From assembly GCF_000372825.1 (NCBI RefSeq), contig NZ_KB910516.1, positions 1,706,011 through 1,770,010 on the forward strand: DNA of 64,000 nt. Reading direction: 5' to 3'. Shown in pieces: positions 44,902-56,374 of this stretch (position 1 is the stretch's first letter; every line of letters starts with the position of its first letter). The DNA is from Methylobacterium sp. 77. GTDB lineage: Bacteria; Pseudomonadota; Alphaproteobacteria; Rhizobiales; Beijerinckiaceae. Below the pieces are notes generated by a model. The model made no database searches, was not told the origin of the DNA, and was given only the letters and a program-made list of their open reading frames with translations. The translations under genes and the position numbers were made by a program.

Positions 44902-45264
44902 TTAGAATTCGAGGCCACCCTCACGGGCAGCATCGGCGAGCGCCTTGACGCGCCCATGGTAGATGTAGCCCGAGCGATCGAAGATCACCTTCGTGACCCC
45001 GGCGGCCTTGGCCCGCTCGGCGACGAGCTTGCCAACGGCGGCCGCGGCGGCCGCATCGGCCCCCGTCTTCAGGCCCGAGCGCAGATCCTTGTCGAGGGTC
45101 GAAGCGGCAGCGAGGGTCTTGCCCTCGGCGTCGTCGATGACCTGAACGTAGATCTGCTTGGAGGAACGGAACACCGACAAGCGGGGCCGTCCATTCGCCG
45201 CCGCCCGCAGCGCGCGGCGCACACGCGCCTTGCGGCGGTCGAGTGCATCGATTTTGCGTGACAT
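44902..45264 (-). CDS. rplR: 50S ribosomal protein L18
   Basis: This is 120 residues with the basic N terminus, the [29 protein letters not shown] segment and the C-terminal [28 protein letters not shown], the L18 signature that binds 5S rRNA. It follows rplF by 12 bp and precedes rpsE by 93 bp. Confidence 0.97.
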   Translation of the reverse strand: MSRKIDALDRRKARVRRALRAAANGRPRLSVFRSSKQIYVQVIDDAEGKTLAAASTLDKDLRSGLKTGADAAAAAAVGKLVAERAKAAGVTKVIFDRSGYIYHGRVKALADAAREGGLEF

Positions 45265-45276
45265 GATGGCCGGCCC

Positions 45277-45810
45277 TTACTTCTTCTTGCCTTCCTTACG
45301 GAAGATGAACTCGCCCGCATACTTCACGCCCTTGCCCTTATAAGGCTCGGGAGCGCGATAGTCGCGGATCTCGGCTGCCACCTGGCCGACCACCTGCCGG
45401 TCGATACCGGAGATGACGATTTCGGTGGGCTTGGGCACCGCGATCGTGATCCCGACGGGGATCGCGTACTCGATGTCGTGGCTGTAGCCGAGCGAGAGCT
45501 TGAGGGCCTTGCCGGCCATGGCGGCACGATAGCCGACGCCGGTGATCTCGAGCTTCTTCTCGAAACCCTTGGAAACGCCCTCGACGAGGTTCGCGACCTG
45601 GGCTCGGGAGGTGCCCCACAGCGAGCGAGCCTCCTTGGTCTGGTTCTTGGGCTGCACCGAAACCGCGCCGTCCTCGAACTTTACGTCCACAATGTTGGGG
45701 ACGATATACTTGAGCTCGCCCTTGGAGCCCTTCATTGTCACCGTTTGACCGGTCACCGTTGCCGTCACACCGGACGGGACGGGAACGGGCTTCTTGCCTA
45801 CGCGAGACAT
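45277..45810 (-). CDS. rplF: 50S ribosomal protein L6
   Basis: This is 177 residues beginning [15 protein letters not shown]. The two similar domains of L6 are visible, with the C-terminal [24 protein letters not shown], which contacts the sarcin-ricin loop region. The start at 45810 is preferred to an in-frame ATG 22 codons upstream, which lies inside rpsH. It is spaced 22 bp from rpsH. Confidence 0.97.
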   Translation of the reverse strand: MSRVGKKPVPVPSGVTATVTGQTVTMKGSKGELKYIVPNIVDVKFEDGAVSVQPKNQTKEARSLWGTSRAQVANLVEGVSKGFEKKLEITGVGYRAAMAGKALKLSLGYSHDIEYAIPVGITIAVPKPTEIVISGIDRQVVGQVAAEIRDYRAPEPYKGKGVKYAGEFIFRKEGKKK

Positions 45811-45832
45811 AGCCTTTCCTCCAAGTCCGAGA

Positions 45833-46228
45833 TCAGAACACCTTGCAGAGCACTTCGCCGCCAACGTTGCGCTCACGCGCCTCGTGGTCGGCCATAACGC
45901 CCTGCGGGGTGGACACGATGGTGACGCCGAGGCCGTCGGCGACGCGGGGAAGTTCGGTCACGGCCGAGTAGACACGACGACCGGGCTTCGAGACGCGCTG
46001 GATCGAGCGGATGACGGGCTGGCCGTCATAATACTTGAGCTCGATCGAGAACTCGGTGCGGCCGTTGCCGAAATCGGTCGTAGCGTAATCGCGGATGTAG
46101 CCCTCAGCCTTGAGGACGTCGAGAACGCTTGCACGAAGACGCGAACCGGGTGTCTGGACGACGTTGCGGCGACGCATCTGACCGTTGCGAATGCGGGTGA
46201 GCATATCACCCACGGGATCGTTAACCAT
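45833..46228 (-). CDS. rpsH: 30S ribosomal protein S8
   Basis: This is 131 residues beginning [24 protein letters not shown] and ending [38 protein letters not shown], the canonical S8 C terminus that binds helix 21 of 16S rRNA. In enterobacteria S8 also represses the spc operon at the rplE mRNA; whether that applies here cannot be told. Confidence 0.97.
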   Translation of the reverse strand: MVNDPVGDMLTRIRNGQMRRRNVVQTPGSRLRASVLDVLKAEGYIRDYATTDFGNGRTEFSIELKYYDGQPVIRSIQRVSKPGRRVYSAVTELPRVADGLGVTIVSTPQGVMADHEARERNVGGEVLCKVF

Positions 46229-46240
46229 GGTGCCTGCTCC

Positions 46241-46546
46241 TTACCAGCTCGACTTGACCAGACCGGGGATGAGACCCCGGTTGCCAAGTTCCCGAAGCGC
46301 CACACGCGAGATGCCCATCTTGCGGTAGAAGGCGCGGGGACGGCCCGTGATGCCGCAACGATTGCGGATACGGGTCGCCGACGAGTTGCGGGGCAGTTCC
46401 GCGAGCTTGAGGCGCGCCTCGAAGCGCTCCTCCATCTCGAGGGATTCGTTGTTGGCGGTAGCAAGGAGGGCCTTACGCTTGGCGGCGAACCGCTTCACCA
46501 GCTCCTTGCGGTGATTATTCTTCTCGACTGAGCTTTTCTTTGCCAT
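46241..46546 (-). CDS. rpsN: 30S ribosomal protein S14 (zinc-independent form)
   Basis: This is 101 residues, the long C-minus form: the C-terminal [41 protein letters not shown] holds only one cysteine, so no zinc ribbon. The basic N-terminal helix ([29 protein letters not shown]) is typical. It lies between rplE and rpsH. Confidence 0.97.
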   Translation of the reverse strand: MAKKSSVEKNNHRKELVKRFAAKRKALLATANNESLEMEERFEARLKLAELPRNSSATRIRNRCGITGRPRAFYRKMGISRVALRELGNRGLIPGLVKSSW

Positions 46547-46585
46547 GTCTCTCTCCGGTGTCCGCGTCTAAGAGCTTTTCAGCAC

Positions 46586-47152
46586 TTACTGCCGGAACGG
46601 GAATCGGAATTGCGCGAGGAGCGCGCGCGCCTCGGCATCGGTGCGGGCCGACGTCTGGATGACGATGTCCATGCCCCACGTGGCGTCGACCTTGTCGTAG
46701 GAGATCTCCGGGAACACGAGGTGCTCCTTGAGGCCCAGAGCGTAGTTGCCGTTGCCGTCGAAAGAGCGGGGGTTCAGGCCGCGGAAATCACGAACGCGCG
46801 GAAGCGCGATGGTGATCAGGCGATCCATGAACTCGTACATCCGGTGCTTGCGCAGGGTGACCTTGCAGCCGATCGGCATGCCTTCGCGAACCTTGAAGGT
46901 CGCGATGGCCTTGCGAGCCTTGGTGATGACCGGCTTCTGACCGGCGATCAGGGCAAGGTCGCCGGCGGCAACAGTCGCCTTCTTGGAATCCGCAGTGGAT
47001 TCGCCGACACCCATGTTGATCACGATCTTCTCGATGACCGGAACCTGCATGGGGTTCTTGTAGCCGAACTCTTCGATCAGCTTCTGGCGGACGACCTCAT
47101 CGTAATGCTTGCGCAGGCGAGGAGTGTACGCGTCGTTGTTCTTCTCAGCCAT
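46586..47152 (-). CDS. rplE: 50S ribosomal protein L5
   Basis: This is 188 residues, binding 5S rRNA and contacting the P-site tRNA. Motifs [51 protein letters not shown] and [28 protein letters not shown] are complete. It overlaps the end of rplX by eight bases, which indicates translational coupling. Confidence 0.97.
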   Translation of the reverse strand: MAEKNNDAYTPRLRKHYDEVVRQKLIEEFGYKNPMQVPVIEKIVINMGVGESTADSKKATVAAGDLALIAGQKPVITKARKAIATFKVREGMPIGCKVTLRKHRMYEFMDRLITIALPRVRDFRGLNPRSFDGNGNYALGLKEHLVFPEISYDKVDATWGMDIVIQTSARTDAEARALLAQFRFPFRQ

Positions 47153-47462
47153 CGATCAGATCCCCCGAGCGCTTGGCGAACCGGACCTTGCGGCCGTCGT
47201 CGAGAATACGGAAACCAACACGCGTGGGCTGACCGTCCTTGGGATCGGCCACGGCGAGGTTGGAAAGGTGAATCGCAGCTTCCTTGGAGACGATGCCGCC
47301 TTCCTGGTTCTGCGTCTGCTTCTGGTGCTTCTTGACCAGGTTGATGCCACGTACGAACGCGCGATCTTCCTTCGGAAGCACCTGAGTGACCTCACCGGAG
47401 CGACCCTTGTCGCGACCGGTGAGAACGACGACCGTGTCGCCCTTCTTGACCTTAGCAGCCAT
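47145..47462 (-). CDS. rplX: 50S ribosomal protein L24
   Basis: This is 105 residues starting [48 protein letters not shown], with the KOW motif of L24, an assembly initiator at the 5' end of 23S rRNA. The ATG at 47462 is preferred to an adjacent in-frame GTG. Its first base overlaps the rplN stop. Confidence 0.97.
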   Translation of the reverse strand: MAAKVKKGDTVVVLTGRDKGRSGEVTQVLPKEDRAFVRGINLVKKHQKQTQNQEGGIVSKEAAIHLSNLAVADPKDGQPTRVGFRILDDGRKVRFAKRSGDLIDG

Positions 47463-47830
47463 CACAGCACCTCAGGAGCGAGCGAGATGATCTTCATGTG
47501 GTTCCGGGCACGCAATTCGCGCGGCACGGGTCCGAAGATACGGGTGCCGATCGGCTCCTTCTGATTGTTGATCAGAACGGCGGCGTTTTTGTCGAACCGG
47601 ATCACGGATCCGTCGGCGCGCTTCACTTCCTTGGCAGTACGAACAACGACGGCCTTCATGACGTCGCCCTTCTTCACACGGCCGCGGGGAATGGCCTCTT
47701 TCACCGACACGACGATGATATCGCCAACGCCGGCATACTTGCGCTTCGACCCGCCGAGAACCTTGATGCACATCACGCGACGCGCACCAGAATTGTCGGC
47801 GACGTCCAGATTCGTCTGCATCTGGATCAC
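47462..47830 (-). CDS. rplN: 50S ribosomal protein L14
   Basis: This is 122 residues beginning [46 protein letters not shown], a near-invariant L14 sequence, ending [16 protein letters not shown]. The GTG start at 47830 gives the exact family length and has AAGGAAAGG upstream. It is the first spc gene after the inserted ATPase gene, about 260 bp downstream of it, and has a candidate promoter of its own. Confidence 0.97.
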   Translation of the reverse strand: MIQMQTNLDVADNSGARRVMCIKVLGGSKRKYAGVGDIIVVSVKEAIPRGRVKKGDVMKAVVVRTAKEVKRADGSVIRFDKNAAVLINNQKEPIGTRIFGPVPRELRARNHMKIISLAPEVL

Positions 47831-48018
47831 GAGAGTGACCTTTCCTTGTTTCAGGCGGGTTTCCGCACACGGACGGTATTGTCCGGCGGACGACGCCTGA
47901 TGGGGATCTGATGTCCCCGGCTCATATGAAACGCCGCGCAATCGGTGTCCGTGGACCCCGGCGCGGTCGTCGCGTACGAAGGGTGCGGACACCCCTCTCA
48001 CTTGTCGCGAAGGCATGG

Positions 48019-48047
48019 CCACTACACCAGGGGACGACTAGGTGCAA
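48019..48047 (-). promoter_or_regulatory. Candidate promoter upstream of rplN
   Basis: On the minus strand TTGCAC (48042-48047) and TAGTGG (48019-48024) are 17 bp apart in the 262-bp gap between the ATPase gene and rplN. Transcription would start near 48012. It would allow the spc genes to be expressed independently of the S10 genes interrupted by the insertion. Confidence 0.45.
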
Positions 48048-48092
48048 GACGAAACTCGTCGCGACGCGGATGCGAGGTAGAGCGTTTTCGGG

Positions 48093-49484
48093 TCAGAGAT
48101 CGTCGCAGCATCCGTCGAGGGAGGGAGCGCCGCCGCGGCCCTCCCGCACCGGCAATGCCGACAAGCCGACGATGCGACGCCCGATCCGGCTTGTGCTCTC
48201 CGTCGCTTCGCCGAAGACGGTGGCGACCAGGCGACGGCCGATCGCCTCATGCCGGCCGCTCGCCAGGCTGGCCTGGGCGAGGCGCCGGACCATTTCCTTG
48301 ACGAAGGCCGCGCTGGCGCCTTCGGAAAACTTGACCGCATCCGCGACCGCCCCCTTCTCGAAGGTCAGGGCCGCGCCGTACAGCGCGATCAGACGTTCCC
48401 GGCAGGCGGCATCTGGATTGGCGATCTCGATGGCTTCATCGACGCGGCCCGGACGGGACGCCAGCGCGTCCTCGATCTCCTCGGGTCGATTGGTGGTGAG
48501 GAGGAAGAGCACGTCGGCATCGTCGTGCAGGCCGTCCATCTCGTTCAGCAGGCGATTCAGGAGGACTTCGGTCTTCGGGCTGTTCATGCCCTCGCGGGAC
48601 CGCCCGACGAGGTCGACATCCTCCAGGACGACGATGCTCGGCTGGAGCGTCCGGGCCAGCAACATGTATTGGGTCAGGTTTCCCACCTGCTCGGCCGTGA
48701 TCAGGACGGTGGTGCGCTCGGGCAGGTTTGCCGCGATGTAGCGGATCACGTGGGTCTTGCCCGTCCCGGGCGGTCCGTAGAGGAGCAGGCCCTTGCGGGT
48801 CGATTGCCCGAGTCGCCGGAGGTCGTCGCGGTGGCGGTCGAATGCGAAGACGTGGCGGTCGATCCGCGCCATCGTGGCATCGTCGAGGATGATCGCCTCG
48901 CGCGACACAGGGGGCAGCTTGTGGACGGTCATTGCCGAGCGCATGCCGGAGAAATCGGAACTGCTCTCGAAGGACAGAACCTTGCCGCGATAGAGGGACG
49001 AATTGGCGACAGAATCCTGGATCGTCCTCAAGAAGGTGCGGGCGAAATCCAGGGATTCGGCCACCGGCGGCGTGACGATCTCGATCTGGGCAAGCGTGCC
49101 CTCGCCGAAGGTGCTGTATTGGGACAGAAGGACCGCTACGGGGCGGCCCTCGACCCGGAACAGCCAGAGTGCGCTGTTGAGGACCGGGAACGGCTCCTCC
49201 TCGCCAACATCCATGTCGCCGTACTGAAGCGGCGTGATCGCGACGGCGTGGTCGCCCGACCGCACGAGCAGGCTCGAGATCGTCAGGGGAATCTGAGAGT
49301 GGTGTTGATGGACGCCCATAAGGAGCGGCCCGAACGGGTCGATCTGCGCGGTAGCGGACGCCTGCAGGTCGGGCAGCAGATGGACGCCGAATTGCCGGCG
49401 TGAACTGACGATCCGGTTGATCTCGTCGGCACCGAAGAACCCGACGAGGGCTTCCCAGGCGCGGTTGGCGTGTTCCAGCATCAT
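48093..49484 (-). CDS. AAA+ ATPase inserted between rpsQ and rplN
   Basis: This 463-residue protein has one AAA module at about 195-420: Walker A GPPGTGKTH (237-245), Walker B VVLEDVD (285-291), sensor 1 LLTTN (328-332) and the arginine-finger segment ASRPGRVDEA (342-351). The N-terminal 195 residues form an unrecognised domain of mixed hydrophobic and polar composition, without cysteines, transmembrane helix or zinc site. The AAA part is closest to the Cdc48/FtsH-like classic clade. It is on the same strand as the ribosomal genes, with about 280 bp before it and 260 bp after, unlike its tightly packed neighbours. The start MMLEHANRAWE (49484) is chosen; the frame is open 24 codons further. 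Confidence 0.85.
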   Translation of the reverse strand: MMLEHANRAWEALVGFFGADEINRIVSSRRQFGVHLLPDLQASATAQIDPFGPLLMGVHQHHSQIPLTISSLLVRSGDHAVAITPLQYGDMDVGEEEPFPVLNSALWLFRVEGRPVAVLLSQYSTFGEGTLAQIEIVTPPVAESLDFARTFLRTIQDSVANSSLYRGKVLSFESSSDFSGMRSAMTVHKLPPVSREAIILDDATMARIDRHVFAFDRHRDDLRRLGQSTRKGLLLYGPPGTGKTHVIRYIAANLPERTTVLITAEQVGNLTQYMLLARTLQPSIVVLEDVDLVGRSREGMNSPKTEVLLNRLLNEMDGLHDDADVLFLLTTNRPEEIEDALASRPGRVDEAIEIANPDAACRERLIALYGAALTFEKGAVADAVKFSEGASAAFVKEMVRRLAQASLASGRHEAIGRRLVATVFGEATESTSRIGRRIVGLSALPVREGRGGAPSLDGCCDDL

Positions 49485-49718
49485 CGATCCCCATGCGAGG
49501 GGGCGACCGGCCGGGCGCGCAGCGCATCGCGTCGGACCCCTATAGGGATTGTGCAACCAGACGAAATTTTTGCACCTGAGCGCCCTGACAGATGATGCCG
49601 TCCATAGGCTCCCGGCAGGGTATCAGCCTCTCTTCCACCGTTGGCGCGAGGGCCAAAACCCACTTGTATCGAATGAGCTTTCACGCTGCGAGCGACGAAG
49701 GGGCCCAGACATGACGAA

Positions 49719-49744
49719 GCGGACGCATTGGGATATGCGCCCGC
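49719..49744 (-). other. 10-bp hairpin after rpsQ
   Basis: On the minus strand GCGGGCGCAT and ATGCGTCCGC pair over 10 positions (one G-T) around ATCCCA, about 20 bases after the rpsQ stop and before the ATPase gene. There is no T tract. It could end or attenuate the S10 transcript at the insertion boundary. Confidence 0.5.
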
Positions 49745-49765
49745 TTGGTCGTCCGGTCCGATGGC

Positions 49766-50029
49766 TCAGGCCTCGGCGGGAGCAGCCTCGGTGGCGGCGC
49801 CGGCATCGACCAGTTTCCAGGTCTTGGTCTTGGAGAACGGACGGCATTCCTCGATCGACACGGTCTGACCGACCTTGGCGAAGTTGGACTCGTCGTGGGC
49901 GTGGTAGTTCTTCGAGCGACGGACGGTCTTCTTCATCACCGGGTGGGTGAAGCGACGCTCCACCTTGACGACGATGGTCTTCTCGCCCTTGTCGCTGACG
50001 ACGACGCCCTGCAATACGCGCTTCGGCAT
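49766..50029 (-). CDS. rpsQ: 30S ribosomal protein S17
   Basis: This is 87 residues beginning [47 protein letters not shown], the S17 OB-fold, followed by a short alanine-rich tail. It is the last gene of the S10-type segment before the ATPase insertion; in most bacteria rplN would follow directly. Confidence 0.97.
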   Translation of the reverse strand: MPKRVLQGVVVSDKGEKTIVVKVERRFTHPVMKKTVRRSKNYHAHDESNFAKVGQTVSIEECRPFSKTKTWKLVDAGAATEAAPAEA

Positions 50030-50039
50030 GGTGTACTCC

Positions 50040-50255
50040 TCAAGCCTGCGCGGACTTCAGCGTCTTCTGACGCTGGAGCGTGCGAACGCGGGCAATATCG
50101 CGACGGACCTCACGGACCCGGGCGACGTTCTCGAGCTGGCCGGTGGCACCCTGGAAGCGCAGATTGAACTGCTCCTTCTTCAGGTTCAGCAACTCATCGT
50201 TCAGCTGATCGGGCGACAGGGCGGCCAGATCCGACTGTCTCTGTGACGACTTCAT
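50040..50255 (-). CDS. rpmC: 50S ribosomal protein L29
   Basis: This is 71 residues forming a two-helix hairpin, with the L29 pattern [49 protein letters not shown]29 sits at the polypeptide exit and helps dock trigger factor and SRP. It lies between rplP and rpsQ with gaps of 14 and 10 bp. Confidence 0.97.
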   Translation of the reverse strand: MKSSQRQSDLAALSPDQLNDELLNLKKEQFNLRFQGATGQLENVARVREVRRDIARVRTLQRQKTLKSAQA

Positions 50256-50269
50256 GATCCCCTCCTCCC

Positions 50270-50683
50270 TTAGTCAGCGATACGCTGAACGACGCGCGTG
50301 CGGATCGGGAGCTTCGCCGCACCGAGGCGCAGAGCCTCCTTGGCGATGTCCTCGGCGACACCGTCGACTTCGAACATGATACGTCCGGGATGCACGCGTG
50401 CCGCCCAGAACTCGGGTGCGCCCTTGCCGGAGCCCATGCGGACCTCGGTGGGCTTTGCCGTGACCGGAACGTCCGGGAAGATCCGGATCCAGACACGGCC
50501 TTGGCGCTTCATCTCACGGGTGATCGCACGGCGAGCCGCCTCGATCTGCCGCGCGGTGACGCGCTCGGGCTCGATGGCCTTCAGGCCAAAGGTCCCGAAA
50601 TTGAGGTCGAAGCCGCCCTTGGCCGCACCGTGGATGCGACCCTTGAACTGCTTACGGAACCTGGTCTTCTTGGGTTGCAACAT
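50270..50683 (-). CDS. rplP: 50S ribosomal protein L16
   Basis: This is 137 residues starting [24 protein letters not shown], with [65 protein letters not shown], the invariant L16 core near the A site. The conserved Arg of [10 protein letters not shown] that can be hydroxylated in other bacteria is present. It lies between rpsC and rpmC. Confidence 0.97.
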   Translation of the reverse strand: MLQPKKTRFRKQFKGRIHGAAKGGFDLNFGTFGLKAIEPERVTARQIEAARRAITREMKRQGRVWIRIFPDVPVTAKPTEVRMGSGKGAPEFWAARVHPGRIMFEVDGVAEDIAKEALRLGAAKLPIRTRVVQRIAD

Positions 50684-50732
50684 GGCAGCCTCTCAACACC
50701 TTCTCTGGCTAACGGGTGTGCGCGATCACGCC

Positions 50733-51473
50733 TTAAGCGTGCTCACGCCGGCCGCGCTCGCGGCCACCCTCGCCATCGCGCTCGCGACGTCCGCCCGAAC
50801 GGCCGCCTTCTTCCTGAGCGCGCTTGTCCTGCGCCATCGGGTCGTGCTCGAGGATTTCGCCCTTGAACACCCACACCTTGATTCCGCACGTCCCGTAGGT
50901 CGTGAAGGCTGTCGCCACGCCGTAATCGACATCCGCACGCAGGGTGTGCAGCGGAACGCGGCCCTCGCGGTACCATTCCTGGCGCGCGATCTCGGCGCCG
51001 CCGAGACGGCCGGAGCAGTTGATCCGGATGCCTTCGGCACCGAGACGCATCGCGGACTGCACGGCACGCTTCATGGCGCGACGGAAGGCAACGCGGCGCT
51101 CGAGCTGCTGGGCGATCGAATCGGCCACCAGCGTCGCATCGATCTCGGGCTTGCGCACCTCGACGATGTTGATGGTCACGTCGGCCTTGGTAAGGGTGCC
51201 GACGAGCTTGCGCAGCTTCTCGATATCCGCGCCCTTCTTACCGATCACCACGCCCGGACGGCCCGAGTGGATGGTGACGCGGCACTTACGGTGCGGACGC
51301 TCGATGACGATCTTCGAGACGGCGGCCTGCTTCAGCTGCTTCATGAGGGCGGCGCGGATGGCGACGTCCTCGTGCATCAGCTTGGCGTATTCACCCTTCT
51401 GGGCGAACCAGCGGGAGTCCCAGGTCCGGTTGATACCGAGCCGCAGACCGATCGGATTGACTTTCTGGCCCAT
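50733..51473 (-). CDS. rpsC: 30S ribosomal protein S3
   Basis: This is 246 residues starting [24 protein letters not shown]. It has the KH domain with [18 protein letters not shown] and the C-terminal S3 domain ([59 protein letters not shown]), then a charged tail. S3 guards mRNA entry with S4 and S5. It lies between rplV and rplP. Confidence 0.97.
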   Translation of the reverse strand: MGQKVNPIGLRLGINRTWDSRWFAQKGEYAKLMHEDVAIRAALMKQLKQAAVSKIVIERPHRKCRVTIHSGRPGVVIGKKGADIEKLRKLVGTLTKADVTINIVEVRKPEIDATLVADSIAQQLERRVAFRRAMKRAVQSAMRLGAEGIRINCSGRLGGAEIARQEWYREGRVPLHTLRADVDYGVATAFTTYGTCGIKVWVFKGEILEHDPMAQDKRAQEEGGRSGGRRERDGEGGRERGRREHA

Positions 51474-51483
51474 CAGGTCCTCC

Positions 51484-51870
51484 TCACGCCGCTTCGGCGG
51501 TCGGGACTTCGCGCACCACGATGGTGAGGTTCGCGAAGGGCTTCAGGATGCGGGCGCCGCGACCACGCGCACGGGCGTGGAAACGCTTGAGCACGAGCGC
51601 TTTGCCGACGAAGGCCTCGGAGACGACGAGATCGTCGACATCCAGGTCATGGTTGTTCTCGGCATTGGCGATGGCGCTCTCGAGGCACTTCTTGACCTCG
51701 CGGGCAATCCGCTTGCGGGAGAATTCCAAATCGGCCAGGGCCGACTCGACCTTCTTACCGCGGATGAGTTGCGCAACGAGATTGAGCTTCTGAGGGCTGA
51801 CGCGCAGCATGCGCGCGACGGCCTTCGCTTCGTTCTCGGGGAGCGCGCGGGGGGTGGCTTGCTTGCCCAT
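51484..51870 (-). CDS. rplV: 50S ribosomal protein L22
   Basis: This is 128 residues. The start at 51870 ([39 protein letters not shown]) gives the family N terminus. The extended loop [22 protein letters not shown] that lines the exit tunnel is intact. A longer upstream frame overlaps rpsS and is not used. Confidence 0.97.
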   Translation of the reverse strand: MGKQATPRALPENEAKAVARMLRVSPQKLNLVAQLIRGKKVESALADLEFSRKRIAREVKKCLESAIANAENNHDLDVDDLVVSEAFVGKALVLKRFHARARGRGARILKPFANLTIVVREVPTAEAA

Positions 51871-51871
51871 C

Positions 51872-52150
51872 TCAGCGCCTCTTCGCCTTCTTGTCGGCTG
51901 CGTGGCCGTGGAAGGTGCGGGTCGGCGAGAACTCGCCGAACTTATGACCGACCATTTCCTCGGACACGTAGACCGGGATGTGCTTCTGTCCGTTGTGCAC
52001 ACCGAAGGTGAGCCCGACGAACTGCGGCAGGATCGTGGAGCGACGGCTCCAGATCTTGATAACTTCGTTGCGGCTGGATCCGCGAGCGGTCTCAGCCTTC
52101 TTGAGGAGGTAGCCGTCGATGAACGGCCCCTTCCAGAGCGAGCGTGCCAT
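51872..52150 (-). CDS. rpsS: 30S ribosomal protein S19
   Basis: This is 92 residues starting [20 protein letters not shown], the invariant S19 N terminus, with [57 protein letters not shown] at the end. S19 sits on the 30S head and forms an intersubunit bridge with L5. It starts five bases after rplB. Confidence 0.97.
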   Translation of the reverse strand: MARSLWKGPFIDGYLLKKAETARGSSRNEVIKIWSRRSTILPQFVGLTFGVHNGQKHIPVYVSEEMVGHKFGEFSPTRTFHGHAADKKAKRR

Positions 52151-52155
52151 GAGGG

Positions 52156-52992
52156 TTACTTCTTGCGGTTGTGACGGCTGGCGAGGATGAAGACGTCGGT
52201 CCGCTTGTTGGAGCGGGTCTTCTTCCCCTTGGTGGGCACGCCCCAGGGCGTGACCGGATTCCGGCCGCCCGAGGTACGACCCTCACCGCCGCCGTGCGGG
52301 TGATCGACCGGGTTCATGGCAACGCCGCGGACGTGCGGACGCTTACCGAGCCAGCGATTGCGGCCGGCCTTGCCGAGCGAGATGTTCATGTGGTCCGGGT
52401 TCGACACCGCACCGACGCTGGCGAAACACTGACCGTGAACCAGGCGCTGCTCGCCCGAGTTCAGACGCAACGTCACGTAGCCCTGGTCGCGCCCGACGAT
52501 CTGAGCGTAATTGCCGGCCGAACGAGCGATTGCGCCGCCCTTGCCGATCTTCAGCTCGATGTTGTGCACGATGGTGCCGACCGGCATGTTGCCGACGGGG
52601 CCAGCATTGCCCGGCTTGATATCGACCTGCTCGGCCGCGATCACCTTGTCACCGGGCGACAGGCGCTGGGGAGCCAGGATGTAGCTCTGCACGCCGTCCG
52701 GGTAAGTGATCAGGGCGATGAATGCCGTGCGGTTGGGATCGTATTCGATCCGCTCCACCGTGGCAGCGACACCCAGCTGAACGCGACGCTTGAAATCGAC
52801 GTTGCGCAGGGTGCGCTTGTGTCCACCGCCGCGGAAGCGAACGGTGATGCGACCGAGGTTGTTGCGGCCGCCGGACGACGACTTGCCCTCGGTGAGCTTC
52901 TTGACCGGCTTGCCCTTGTAGAGCTCACGGCGGTCGACGAGCACGAGCTGGCGAAGGCTCGGCGTGACCGGTTTGAATGTCTTCAAGGCCAT
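52156..52992 (-). CDS. rplB: 50S ribosomal protein L2
   Basis: This is 278 residues. The start at 52992 ([18 protein letters not shown]) gives the normal length; an in-frame extension of 19 codons overlaps rplW. The OB and SH3-like folds and the C-terminal [40 protein letters not shown] motif at the peptidyl-transferase centre are intact. Confidence 0.97.
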   Translation of the reverse strand: MALKTFKPVTPSLRQLVLVDRRELYKGKPVKKLTEGKSSSGGRNNLGRITVRFRGGGHKRTLRNVDFKRRVQLGVAATVERIEYDPNRTAFIALITYPDGVQSYILAPQRLSPGDKVIAAEQVDIKPGNAGPVGNMPVGTIVHNIELKIGKGGAIARSAGNYAQIVGRDQGYVTLRLNSGEQRLVHGQCFASVGAVSNPDHMNISLGKAGRNRWLGKRPHVRGVAMNPVDHPHGGGEGRTSGGRNPVTPWGVPTKGKKTRSNKRTDVFILASRHNRKK

Positions 52993-53017
52993 CGGCTTGA
53001 TCCTAACGCTTTTCGTG

Positions 53018-53314
53018 TCAGAGCCCGGTCGTGACGTCGATCGTCTCACCCTCGGCGAGGGTCACGATCGCTTTTTTCACGTCCGAACGCTGTCCGCGAA
53101 GCCCGCGGAAAATCTTCTTCTTGCCCTTGGTGACGAGCGTATTCACGCCCGTGACCTTGACGTCGAACAGCTTCTCCACCGCTTCCTTGATCTGCGGCTT
53201 GGTTGCCTTCGGGGAGACCCGGAAGACGACCTTGTTCTGCTCGGTGAGGTTCGTCGCCTTTTCGGTGATGACCGGAGAGACGATGATATCGTAGTGGCGC
53301 GGATCGGCACTCAT
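53018..53314 (-). CDS. rplW: 50S ribosomal protein L23
   Basis: This is 98 residues with [54 protein letters not shown], the L23 fold at the nascent-chain exit that binds trigger factor and SRP. The start overlaps the rplD stop by four bases. Confidence 0.97.
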   Translation of the reverse strand: MSADPRHYDIIVSPVITEKATNLTEQNKVVFRVSPKATKPQIKEAVEKLFDVKVTGVNTLVTKGKKKIFRGLRGQRSDVKKAIVTLAEGETIDVTTGL

Positions 53315-53931
53315 TTGAATCGCGCCTCCAGCGCATCGAACGCTGCGCGCGTCAGCACGAGCTTGTCGCGACGCAGGATGTCGTAGACGTTGATGCCCTG
53401 AACCGGAAGGACATCGATCTGCGGGATGTTGCGGGCGGCGCGACCGAAGTTCACGTCGACCTCGGCGCCGCTGATGATCAGCGCGCTGGACAGACCCATT
53501 TTCTCGAAACGCTCGACCAGGTTCTTGGTCTTGCCGTCGGCGAGCTTGACGTCGTCGATGATGATGAGCGTCTCGGCCTTCACCTTGGCGGACAGGGCGT
53601 GACGGAGCGCCAGAGCACGGACCTTCTTCGGCAGGTCGTGTGCATGGCTGCGAACGACCGGGCCGAACGCACGTCCACCGCCGCGGAACTGCGGAGCGGA
53701 AGCAGCGCCGTGGCGAGCGTTGCCGGTGCCCTTCTGCTTATACAGCTTCTTGCGCGTCCGATTGACGTCCGAACGGTTCTTGACCGCATGGGTGCCGGCC
53801 TGACGCTTGGCGAGCTGCCAGCGCACCATGCGCTGGAGCAGATCGGCGCGGGGCTCGAGACCGAAAATGGTCTCGTCCAAGTCGACCGATCCGGCGCCGT
53901 CGCCGTCGAGAGTGGTGATATCGAGCTTCAT
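53311..53931 (-). CDS. rplD: 50S ribosomal protein L4
   Basis: This is 206 residues. The N-terminal beta strand, the exit-tunnel loop [49 protein letters not shown] and the C-terminal [15 protein letters not shown] are conserved. The ATG at 53931 overlaps the rplC stop (TGATG), so an in-frame GTG one codon upstream is not preferred. In enterobacteria L4 regulates the S10 operon; no such leader was examined here. Confidence 0.97.
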   Translation of the reverse strand: MKLDITTLDGDGAGSVDLDETIFGLEPRADLLQRMVRWQLAKRQAGTHAVKNRSDVNRTRKKLYKQKGTGNARHGAASAPQFRGGGRAFGPVVRSHAHDLPKKVRALALRHALSAKVKAETLIIIDDVKLADGKTKNLVERFEKMGLSSALIISGAEVDVNFGRAARNIPQIDVLPVQGINVYDILRRDKLVLTRAAFDALEARFK

Positions 53932-54674
53932 CACGCATTCTCCTCGGAAGCGGGAGCCTCGGGAGCCGGAGCTTCGGTGGCGGGAGCAGCGGAAGAACCG
54001 TTCTCACGGAACTTGCCGGGCTGCGGCACGTCGGCGGGAAGCTTGCGCTTGACCGCGTCGCGGATCTGGATCCAGCCGCCGGCGACGCCGGGGACGGCGC
54101 CTTCGACCAGGATGAGGCCACGCTCAGGATCCGTGCGCACGACGCGCAGGTTCTGGGTCGTGACCCGGTCGACACCCATGTGACCGGGCATCTTCTTGTT
54201 CTTGAAGGTCTTGCCCGGGTCCTGACGGCCACCGGTCGAACCGATCGAACGGTGCGAGATGGACACGCCGTGGGTTGCGCGCAGACCGCCGAAGTTCCAG
54301 CGCTTCATGCCACCGGCGAAGCCCTTACCCGTGGTGGTGCCCGTCACGTCGACGAACTGGCCAGGGATGAAGTGATCGGCGGTGATTTCGGCGCCGACCG
54401 GGATCAGCGCGTCCTCGGACACACGGAACTCGGCAAGCTTCTGCTTGGGCTCGACCTTGGCGACTGCGAACCGGCCGCGCTCGGCAGCCGACACGTTCTT
54501 CACCTTGGCCTTGCCGACGCCGACCTGAAGGGCGACGTAACCGTTTTTCTCGACGGTACGGTGGGCAACCACCTGGCATTGATCGATTTTAAGCACTGTC
54601 ACGGGGACATGTTCGCCTGCATCCGTAAAGATGCGGGTCATGCCGACCTTCTGTGCAATGACGCCTGAGCGCAT
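53931..54674 (-). CDS. rplC: 50S ribosomal protein L3
   Basis: This is 247 residues starting [36 protein letters not shown]. The central loop [56 protein letters not shown] reaches the peptidyl-transferase centre. The C terminus carries an alanine/proline/glutamate tail of about 25 residues ([18 protein letters not shown]) that looks lineage-specific. Confidence 0.97.
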   Translation of the reverse strand: MRSGVIAQKVGMTRIFTDAGEHVPVTVLKIDQCQVVAHRTVEKNGYVALQVGVGKAKVKNVSAAERGRFAVAKVEPKQKLAEFRVSEDALIPVGAEITADHFIPGQFVDVTGTTTGKGFAGGMKRWNFGGLRATHGVSISHRSIGSTGGRQDPGKTFKNKKMPGHMGVDRVTTQNLRVVRTDPERGLILVEGAVPGVAGGWIQIRDAVKRKLPADVPQPGKFRENGSSAAPATEAPAPEAPASEENA

Positions 54675-54725
54675 AGGTGTCTCCCCTCGCGCGATTCTAC
54701 GGTAAGCTCTAAATCCCCGCGGGAC

Positions 54726-55034
<309 letters not shown>

Positions 55035-55061
55035 GACCTGAAACCTTAGCGGGACTTAAGA

Positions 55062-55087
55062 AGGGGCGGGCGCGAGGACCCGCCCCT
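55062..55087 (-). terminator. Hairpin between tuf and rpsJ (weak terminator or processing site)
   Basis: AGGGGCGGG pairs perfectly with CCCGCCCCT over nine bases with an 8-base loop. On the minus strand it is followed by TCTTAAG, only a poor T tract. It lies between the translation factor genes and the S10 gene block, so partial termination or RNA processing is plausible. Confidence 0.55.
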
Positions 55088-55119
55088 CTATCGATCCCAG
55101 CAGACTGAGCGTTCCGAAC

Positions 55120-56310
<1,191 letters not shown>

Positions 56311-56374
56311 CGTAGCCTCCGTAATCTAGCGTGTTTCAGGTGATGCTGCTGCGGTCCGGAAAAGGCGGGAAGCC

